From Dryomyza anilis (lineage: Eukaryota > Arthropoda > Insecta > Diptera > Dryomyzidae): a DNA stretch of 64,000 bases. Location of the stretch: positions 60,262,447 through 60,326,446 of the forward strand of contig OX638131.1 of the NCBI GenBank assembly GCA_951804985.1, read 5' to 3'. Position numbers and translations under genes: made by a program. Under the pieces are notes generated by a model. That model was not told the origin of the DNA. It searched no databases and was given only the letters and a program-made list of their open reading frames with translations. Shown here piece after piece: positions 56,065-64,000 of this stretch; position 1 is the stretch's first letter; every line of letters begins with the position of its first letter.

Positions 56065-56457
56065 ATATTTTTCATATCCTGCTAGTTTTTTTTATTTTGT
56101 TCCCTAATGTAATCGACACAATACTTATAAAATGTATGAAATGAATTATTATACCTGCTACTGTATTACAAACCAAATAAGGTGGCTCAACATATGTATC
56201 AACTGTCAGTCCCGACGTTTGATGAACAATATTTTCGTCGATTTTTTCTCCCTTCTCCTTCTCCTTACAGACCAAACACGGTGGCTCAACATATGTATCA
56301 ACGGTCACTCCCGACGTTTGATGAACAATATTTTCGCTCACGGTTTTTTGGCTGTTATTCGCAACTTTGGTAGCAAATGTGATCACAGGCTCCCTTTGTG
56401 TATGAACCACTATTTCTACCTTTGACCTAACTTTACTAATGTTAACGGGACCCCAGC
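56065..56457 (-). pseudogene. Element B post-gag stub (B2)
   Basis: Third copy of the stub with the 99-bp duplication retained. Confidence 0.55.
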
Positions 56458-57499
56458 TTACTGGCCTTGACTGAGCCCCTGGTAGTTTCCCTTATTTTGA
56501 TTGTTACTACCGTTTGGCCCAAAATTTTGCTTAGCGTGGCAATCCGCTATCATATGGCCAACTTGACCGCACTCATAACATGCTCAATTACTTCTGTAAG
56601 GCCTATTAGGCTTATCGTTATTACTGTGGTTATTTCTAAATGGATTATTATTTCCATTATTTTCATTACCATAATTAATATTATTATTATTAGTATTCTT
56701 ATTATAATTATTACTGTTATTTCCATGATTGGGAAAACCTCCACTACCCCCTTGATATGGCTGATTTGGTTTCAGTTGACCTTTATATTCGTTGTTCGGA
56801 AAGCCTTGGTATTGTTGATTATGATTTTGCGGCTGTTGGTAACCCTTATTTAGAAGTCCTTTGTATTGCTGATTTTGTTGTTGCTCCTGGCACCCTTCCA
56901 ATCTATTTAATCCGCATCGCCAACCAGATTCATGTCTGTACTCCTCGCATTCTCTGCAAAATGGTGTATTTTTGCGGATATAACAGTCATCCCTTGTGTG
57001 TCCTGGTCTAATGCAAAAAGAACAGACTGGCCCTTTTATCATGGCAGCCCCTGTATACCCATAATTTCTATTTTTTTGATTTTTACCCCTACCTTGTCTT
57101 AAAATTCTAATATCATTTTCTTGATTATTTTTACTAAACGAAGTTCCATTCGGTATTTTTCCAAACTATACTGTTCCTCCGGTTGTTTCGGTTCCCTCTG
57201 TATTGTAGCCTCTGCCCTTAACGCTTCATCTAATAATTCATTTAAATTATCCGCCCTGCTACTCAACAGTAGTATCTTTACAGTCGGGTCACTCACTCCT
57301 ACTTTAAATGCTGTGAGCACTGAATTTAATAGCTCTGTGTTAAAAACGTCCGTTGGCAGGTTCTTCTTTTTGTACATTGTATCGGCTATGTCGTTTGCGT
57401 TTGACTGCAATATTTCTAACCGCCTTGCAAATGCCCTCAAACTTTCCCCTCCACCTTGATATGCTTGTCTTATGTTGTATTGTACGGAATCTAATGTGG
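56458..57499 (-). pseudogene. Element B gag, C-terminal half (B2), one repeat shorter
   Basis: As B0/B1, but the Gln-rich stretch has one QQQNQQYKGLLNNGYQQP-type unit fewer. A base change near 56585 closes the knuckle frame early (56584). The capsid C-terminal motif is at 57440-57099. Confidence 0.83.
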
Positions 57500-57687
57500 T
57501 GTAGAAACACTGTAGAAAGTACTGTAGAATTTAAAAAAAAAGAAAATCATGGTGTCGGAACAGAATAGTAGTCAGTCGTTAAAAAGATCATTGTGTAGTC
57601 GCATATAATAAATTTTATAAAAATACAATTTGCGTTTTATTTCAAATCAATTAAAATTTTATTAAAAGCAAAAAATAACTGCTTACA
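57500..57687 (+). repeat. A3 5' LTR
   Basis: 188 bp, TGTAGAAACAC to CTGCTTACA, then the CAGAAGTGGGAT primer-site motif. Confidence 0.88.
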
Positions 57688-57713
57688 ATCATCAGAAGTG
57701 GGATTGTACAAAT

Positions 57714-58755
57714 ATGTCAACTAATATCCAATTGCTTAAGTCATACACTGTTCTGCAATTGAAAACGTGGTTGAACAATTTGGGACAAAAAACAACTGGC
57801 AACAAAAGCGAATTAGTGCTTCGACTAATGGAAATTCCAGAAAATATTCGTGGCGAGTTTGCCGAAAGCGGTGAGCATAGCAATGTGACGGAGTTGGTTG
57901 ATGTAACAAGCGAAGCGGAAGACGCCGAGGGAGCCGAAGGAAACGCCGACGAATCTGGAAGTAATGGCGATGACACTGTGAATGACGGAGCTGGTGCAGC
58001 AAATGCAGACAAACAAGATGAATTCACACTTCCAGAAGAATCCAATAACGACGAAATTCCAATGAGTGTGTATACTAATGAAAATGAAACGGAGACGCAA
58101 TCGAATGAAAAGAAGAAGAAAGCAAACCAAAGAACGAAAGAAGCTAATGAGAGGAAAATAATGAAACGAGAAATTGAACTAATGAAAAGAGAAATTGATA
58201 TTCAAAGGAGAGAAAACGAAATTTTAAAGAGAGAAAATGAAATTCTTATGGATGATAGAATCAACAATGATGCAAATAAAACTGATGACGGTTACGCAAA
58301 AGGAAATTTCAGAAACGTAAAGGATCTTATCTCGGAATTCACGGGAAATGGAGACTCTTTTCAACACTGGGAATCACAGCTAAAAAGTATTCGAGCGGCT
58401 TATAATCTTGATGATAACAATTTAAGGGCACTTATCTCAAACAAATTGAAAGGTAAAGCGTTGAAATGGTTTCACTCAAGATCGGACATCATGACAGTGC
58501 CAATTGTAAAATTGTTATCGGACATGAAAACTTTGTTTGAAGATCGATCTAGCCGATTAACATTAAAACGAGAATTTGAAGCAAGAAAATGACTAACAAA
58601 TGAAACATTTCTGGAGTATTTTCACGAAAAAATTATACTTGCAAATAAAATAACAATCGACGAAGACGAGCTGCTGGAATATTTGATTGAGGGTATTCCA
58701 GATTCTACACTGCGGTCACAATCAAAAATGCAATGTTTCCGTGACATTTATTAGA
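57714..58755 (+). pseudogene. A3 gag with SAP-like N-terminus
   Basis: The best-preserved gag: 292 residues from ATG 57714 through the SAP-like motif (residues about 5-40), acidic linker, coiled coil (about 130-180) and capsid-like region (VKDLISEFTGNGDSFQHW, KGKALKWFHSR). The stop is the TGA (58590-58592) that all copies share, followed by CTA. The same frame continues (LTNETFLEYFHEK) until the 7-bp deletion near 58745. Confidence 0.88.
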
Positions 58756-58869
58756 AGCATTTAATAAAATAAGTTTGAACAAACCGACATTAATGAAATC
58801 AACATTGGTTTCTCATCAAAATGTAGCATCGGAAGTGAAGTCTACAACGAAGCAGAAAAAAATTGGAAT

Positions 58870-59825
58870 TGAGATTAGATAAATGCCATTTTTTGGAGTC
58901 AGAAATAAGGTATTTAGTATATACTGTTTCGAATGAGGGTATATGACCTGATGAAAAAGGTATTGAGTCAGTTATTAATTTTCCTATACCACAAAGCGTA
59001 AAAGCTGTTCATAGTTTTTTAGGTTTTTGTTCATATTTTAGAAAATTTATTAAAGGATTTTCATTGATAGCTCAGCCATTGTATAATTTAATTAGGAAAG
59101 ACACAGTTTTCAAATTTGGTGAGGATGAGGTGCGTTGTTTTGAACGTATAAAACAAATGTTAGTCGAAGGACCTGTACTAGCGATATATGATCCTAGGGA
59201 TGAGATAGAACTTCATTGCGACGTGAGCTCCCTTGGATTCGGAGCCATATTATTACAGAGAAAATCCGATGGAAAGCTGCATCCAGTTTTTTATTTTTCA
59301 AAACGAACAAGCGATCAGGAACCTAAATACCACAGCTTCGAATTAGAGACTTTGTCAATCATTTATGCTCTACGTAGGTTTAGAATTTACTTACATGGTT
59401 TGAAGTTCAAAATAATAACTGATTGCAATTCATTAATATTAACATTAAACAAAAAGGAAGTAAATCCTAGAATTGCCAGATGGCCATTAGAATTGCAAAA
59501 TTTTGATTACAGTTTAGAACATCGTAGTGGATCGAAGATGCAGCATGTTGATGCTCTTAGTGGGATTTCCAATATCTTAGTTCTTGAAGAAAATACGTTT
59601 GAACAAAATTTATCAATTTGTCAGTACAAGGAAGAAAATATTAACAAAATACGAGTACAATTAGAAAGAGAAGAAAGTAAGACGTATGAAATGCGAAATG
59701 GTCTGATATACAGAAAGATTGGACAGAATATTCTGTTTTATGTACCAAGGAGGGGAATTTGTTGCGTATGTACCATGATGAAATGGGGCACATGGGGTGC
59801 GATAAAGTTTCGAATGCAATACTAA
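58870..59825 (+). pseudogene. A3 RT thumb, RNase H and connection
   Basis: Same joint as A1/A2. Point changes create a stop near 58946, so the longest frame starts at 59064. The RNase H first motif reads LHCDVSSLGFG. A 3-base loss near 59477 removes one residue. It ends at the shared frameshift. Confidence 0.86.
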
Positions 59826-60866
59826 AATCATAATGGTTTCTTCAAATGAAGGATAAAATTAAATACTATATCTCCAACTGTCTTAAATGTATAGCTTTTT
59901 CTCCAAAATCGGGAAAACATGAATACTCCGTAATACTCCGAAAGGGAATGTGCCTTTTGAAACTGTGCATATAGATCATTCGGTCCAGTTTTGTTGAAGA
60001 ATGCACATAAGAAGTATGTGTTTTTAGTAGTGGATGCGTTTTCAAAATTTATAAAATTATATTCCGTCAGATCAACTGACACAAAAGAGGTTTTGAGTTG
60101 TTTGAAGTCATATTTCCATGCATATAGTCGTCCTAAAGCGATAGTATCGGATAGAGGAAGTGCATTTACTTCAAAAGATTTTAAGCAATTCCTTGAATGT
60201 AATAACGTCCGCCACATAAAAATCGCTCTTGGATCTCCTCAAGCTAACGGCCAAGTTGAGAGGGTCAACAGAACTTTAGCCCCAATGATAGCAAAGTTGA
60301 CCAGCGCAGGGAATTGTTCTACTTTAGATAAGGTATTGCCAGACATCGAGTTTGCTATGAAAAACACGATTCATCGTAGTATAGGGGTAACTCCTAGTGA
60401 AATACTTTTTGGAATTAACCAAAGAGGATTAGTGATAGATTACCTGAAGGAAAAGTTAGATGAAATGAATAGAAATGAAACTGAGAGGAATTTAGTACAG
60501 ATAAGAGCTAAAGCGTCAGATAAAATAATAAAGTGTCAAAATTATAATAAATTGTTAAAAGATCAAAATAGGACTCAGAAAATATATAAAGAGGGAGATT
60601 ATGTAATGGTAAAGAATTTTATTAGTACAGCAGGAACTTGCAAGAAGATTGCTCCAAAGTTTAAAGGTCCATATAGAGTGGTAAAAACTTTGCCAAATGA
60701 TATATACCTTTTAAAAGATGTAGAGGGATTTCAACCCACTCAAATTCCGTATGAGGGTATATGGGAAGTTGCTAATATTAAACCATGGATGGCTAATAAA
60801 GAATTTAAATCAGACGAAATCGGGACCATTACAAGTCAGGATGGCCGAACTGTAGAAACACTGTAG
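59760..60866 (+). pseudogene. A3 integrase, core and C-terminus continuous
   Basis: From 59991 a 291-codon frame holds the catalytic core (VSDRGSAF near 60145, GQVERVNRT near 60250) and the GPY/F-like KFKGPYRVV end (about 60660), stopping inside the LTR. The upstream TAA found in A0-A2 near the first core region is absent here. The shared frameshift and a TAA near 59830 still separate it from RNase H. Confidence 0.88.
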
Positions 60867-60995
60867 AAAGTACAGTAGAATTAAAGAAGATCATTGTAGC
60901 GTGTAGTCGCATATAATAAATTTTATAAAAATACAATTTGCGTTTTATTTCAAATCAATTAAAATTTTATTAAAAGCAAAAAATAACTGCTTACA
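60851..60995 (+). repeat. A3 3' LTR, internally deleted
   Basis: 145 bp. It lacks about 45 bp after TGTAGAAAGTACAGTAGAAT compared with the 5' LTR, so it is not identical to its partner. Confidence 0.85.
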
Positions 60996-61722
60996 GTAGC
61001 TGCCTTTAAATATGTGTTTTTAAGCAATTCAAATAATGATTCTAAATTATCGATTTTCTTAGTCCTCACTAATTCATATGCATCTCCATCAAGACGCAGT
61101 TTAACGCATATCATGAATTCTTCTTGATTTTCTTCACTTATATTAAGGTTCGCTGCCTTACAACCGTCTATAAATCTAAGAAGCTCCGTTTTTAGGAACG
61201 GTGAATCTTCGCCCTTGAACACCGGGACCAGATTTCGTACGCATTTCGAAATATCGTCTGTAGGCATTTCAATTATTATTTTATCTGTTGTTATGTTTTC
61301 TAAATTTTCTTCTATTCTTAAAGCTTCTTTATGGTATAACGAAGTTTCTTGTGCTAATTTTACCTCCGCCTCTTAAAATCTGATCTTTGAGTCTAATTCT
61401 CTTACTTTGATATTTGCCTCTTCGACTGATTCAAATTCTAATCTAGGTTATTGATGCAGTACTCTAGAAATGTCTTTTTCTTTTAACAAAGCTCTTAATT
61501 TCTCGTTTTCCGACTCTAAACCGCAGGCGTGATCTAACAACTCATGTTTTTCTGCTAATTTATCGTTTATTTTTTTCGTTAACGCTGCAAACTCGCCTTT
61601 CCAGTTTTCTATCTCCTTTATTTTATTTTCACTCTTGTGTTCCAAGAAATATATTAGTTCTTCGAACACGACATCTACTCCTTCTACTTCGGAAAAACAT
61701 TTGTACTATTTACTTTATTTTT
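60996..61722 (-). pseudogene. Element B gag, N-terminal half (B3, truncated)
   Basis: Capsid start (61267-60996) and part of the coiled coil (61669-61448). More diverged than B0-B2, with one upstream stop codon missing and small indels. Cut at 61722 by the second mini-me element. Confidence 0.8.
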
Positions 61723-62437
61723 TATACCCTACACTAAGAGTGAAAGGGTATATTCAGTTTGGTACGCCGTTTGTAACACCCAGAAGGAAGCATCTCCGGT
61801 ATGGAAAAGTATATATATTTTTGATCAGCATGACCTCCTGGGTCGATTTAGCGATGTCCGCCTGTCTGTCTGTCTGCCCGTCTGTCTGTCCGTCTGTCTG
61901 TCTGTTGAAATCCCTACTACTTTTAAAATTGAAGAGCTAGATAAATGAAACTTATAACTTAGATTACTAATATACCTACGCTGTATGTGCGAAGATCGGT
62001 CCATTGTGACCTATGATCCGACCACTTATGTTTAAATACCTCATATAAAATGTACATATAAAGATCAATATTTATGTATACGTGCTTAGGTAAACTTTTT
62101 TGGTCAAATATATATTGATATCATGCTCAAATACATGATAATAATGTTTTCCGGCGAAAAGACTTGTGGTTCACAAAAAAAAATCGAAATTCGGTACACT
62201 TACCCATTTGTAAATATGGGTATCAAATGAATGGAAATTCTTCAGCGATTTAATATTTGTAGTTATTTTCAGGATTCGTATACCCTGGTGACCTATATAT
62301 CACTTTGAATGGTAACCACACATATGTGTAGGGTATTTATAGTCGGCTTAGACCGACTATAATTTTGATAATCCAAACTATCATAATTACACCTACTTTA
62401 AAATTTCCCATGTGATCTAACCTTCCCAACTGGTTTT
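61723..62437 (-). mobile_element. mini-me/DINE-1-like element, copy 2 (inverted)
   Basis: Reverse orientation to 42535-43301: ATACCCTACACTAAGAG at its left end, GATCAGCATGACC and CGATTTAGCGATGT core, (GTCY)n at about 61860-61906, the TATAGTCGG/CCGACTATA palindrome at 62338-62362, ending CTTCCCAACTGGTTTT. Confidence 0.88.
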
Positions 62438-62855
62438 ACTTATTTTCATTTTAAGAATCTTATTAATGTTTATCTTCGTTACTCAATTACTTAATTAATG
62501 GTCGCAGTTTTAGTGATATTTATATACTTTATGTAACGCTAAAAAGAAAAATGTATAACATTACAAGTCACTGAACGTGCAATTGACAAAACAGTAGTTG
62601 ATCAAGTTACCGCTTTGCAATCGCTGCGTTCCGTGTGCTCTGTTGTTTTTCTTGTTTTTCATCTAAGTCATTATATGTTTTATTTTATATTATAATTTTC
62701 ATATAATTAATGTGTTTTTTTTTTTAATGTCGTTAGACAGTAATTTATTAAATAATAATTGCTTGTTGTCTAACTATCTACCTCGAAAAACAAACGCCTA
62801 ATGTTGTCTATGTCTGACTTCCTAATTTATACTTCAATGGAATATACAAAAAAAA
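62438..62855 (-). other. 3' flank of the second env, possible LTR
   Basis: AT-rich. The stretch 62580-62660 (GACAAAACAGTAGTTG, AAGTTACCGCTTTGCAA) matches the region below the first env at about 12985-13060. Probably 3' UTR/LTR of the env-bearing element. No gene. Confidence 0.45.
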
Positions 62856-64000
62856 TTATACACAATTAAACCCTGGTCCTGATGTTCTTAGTACTGACTG
62901 CTGTGACTCATCTTCGGTCAGGGGTTTCTGCGCTGGCATAGATTGTGGTGCTGTTGTTATTGCGTTTTTTTGCTTTGTTGTCGTTCGTAGGCTTGCAGTT
63001 GGCGTGGTTGGTTTCATTTCTCTTTTTAATGTATTGCGCGAAGAATTGTTTCTTTGGAGCGGTGGCTGTTGGATTGGAAGTTTCTTCGACATTTTTTTGA
63101 ACTCGTTCATTTTGGTTGCTTCCACATCGACGGATGCAATTTTCGATTTATTCTTACTGATTTTATCATTTTTGTTGTTAGATTTCTTTTTACATAGTTG
63201 ATGGTACCGCAAATATACCACATACGCGGTCAATAACAGTATTAGTGCCAAAATTACTACCCCGAATGATATACCGGTGTTTGTTATATCATTTTGGCGG
63301 TTGAATAACTCCTTTCGTTCTGTATTGTAATCTATTTCTGCTAACAGATCGTCTAAATTTCGCTGACCGTCCTTTAGTGCTGATCTTATTTCACTGTGGT
63401 CTGAAACTAAGATTGGTAGTGGTATAGCTGTTACATTTGGAGTAGGGAATGATGACCAGTTTCCTTTCAGGATTTCAAGAAATGTTGTGTGGTCTTCTTT
63501 TTGTATGTTACTTCCTCGTTGGTAATTTGTGTATGTTCATATGGTAATATCAATTCCTGATTATGAAGATCACATGCCTCATTAACTGACATCCATCCTA
63601 GTCCAGATAATGTCAACGTTGCCATGTTAGTGCCGCATACTGCTTCGAATTTTGTTGGTGTTTCAAATTTATATAACCAAGTGTTTGGAGACCATAGCTT
63701 CACGACCAAACCGGAACTCTTCTTGATCGCAACGTGATTGCAATTGTCTGATGGAACTGTTTTGTGTTGTATTAGAGTCACTTCGCAAAGTTTGTTGCTG
63801 TTTGTTAGTACTGTGCCGGGTCGTTTGCATAGTGTGACCTCCTTATTCATGCTCTGGCTGATAGTTATGCATTTATCGTAATCAGCAGTTGTTAATCCTA
63901 TGAATTTACTTCGGTCTTCAGCTTCCGCTAAGTAGTCGTATGTCGTCTTAACCAACGCGTCCCATTCTTTATTATTGTTGGTGGGTATTGGATAGACTCT
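62856..64000 (-). pseudogene. Errantivirus-type env, second copy, cut by window end
   Basis: Two frames (63955-63467 and about 63470-62856) cover the C-terminal two-thirds of an envelope protein related to that at 13293-15210, in the same order. First comes a cysteine-containing ectodomain, then a heptad-like segment, a transmembrane helix near 63285-63210 (VVILALILLL) and a long basic Lys/Thr/Pro-rich cytoplasmic tail. The tail is longer than in the first copy. One frame change near 63470 breaks it. The N-terminal part with the cleavage site lies outside the window. Confidence 0.75.

Larger units (their letters stand above)
57500..60995 (+). mobile_element. Element A copy A3 (no mini-me, gag-RT deletion)
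   Basis: About 3.5 kb with both LTRs. It shares the gag-RT deletion with A1/A2 but has an uninterrupted integrase 3' region lacking any mini-me, and a 7-bp gag deletion shared with A0. Flanked by GTGG and GTAG within B gag. Confidence 0.92.
43868..61722. repeat. Tandem array of the composite A/B retroelement unit
   Basis: Order: B0, A1, B1, A2, B2, A3, B3(partial). A 5' LTRs start at 46319, 51946 and 57500, giving steps of 5627 and 5554 bp. Each A (plus strand) sits at the same point of B gag (minus strand), so the units arose by tandem duplication and not by separate insertions. A1 and A2 units look nearly identical; A3 and B2/B3 differ more. The flanking copy A0 belongs to the same array but is longer. 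Confidence 0.92.

Overview
This is an AT-rich insect genomic window, most likely from a fly (Diptera). The fly call rests on two copies of a repeat with a (GACR)n/(GTCY)n microsatellite next to a conserved core, the arrangement known from dipteran mini-me/DINE-1 elements, plus a tRNA-derived SINE, short introns and dipteran-style LINE and Ty3/gypsy families. No conserved host gene was recognised. The only candidate non-transposon gene is a two-exon fragment at 15.6-16.2 kb of unknown function. Nearly everything else is transposon-derived, nested and mostly decayed.

Layout. 0.4-1.0 kb: tail of a LINE. 2.4-6.4 kb: dispersed AT-rich repeats, a foldback repeat split by a MITE, and a Tc1-like transposase pseudogene split by a 979-bp TIR element. 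6.4-10.8 kb: an old antisense APE-RT-RNaseH LINE. 10.8-11.1 kb: a SINE. 13.3-15.2 kb: a decayed errantivirus-type env. 15.6-16.2 kb: the two-exon orphan. 16417-33507: a whole Polinton/Maverick with a 6-bp target duplication and about 1.4-kb TIRs. It carries protease, major capsid, PY-like protein, penton, chromodomain integrase, packaging ATPase, protein-primed DNA polymerase B and small accessory genes. Several are broken: the ATPase by a SINE, the polymerase by a 4.5-kb LINE whose 1198-codon ORF2 is still open. 34.8-37.7 kb: a gypsy integrase tail joined to an antisense Jockey/CR1-type LINE.

37.7-61.7 kb is a tandem array made from two antisense Ty3/gypsy-type elements. Element A (plus strand; 188-bp LTRs; gag with an N-terminal SAP-like segment) is inserted at the same codon of the gag of element B (minus strand) in each unit. 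The composite A+B unit is about 5.6 kb long and present about three times, with a diverged, longer A copy (A0) at the left end. Three structural markers are distributed incompatibly among the A copies, which points to recombination or gene conversion inside the array. Two mini-me copies in opposite orientation lie in A0 and at the right end. The window ends inside a second env gene related to the one at 13.3 kb.

The Polinton genes together would form a virion-like package: capsid, penton, maturation protease and packaging ATPase, with integrase and self-primed polymerase for replication and insertion. As read here this copy cannot be autonomous. The most intact coding sequence in the window is the LINE ORF2 at 25608-29204.
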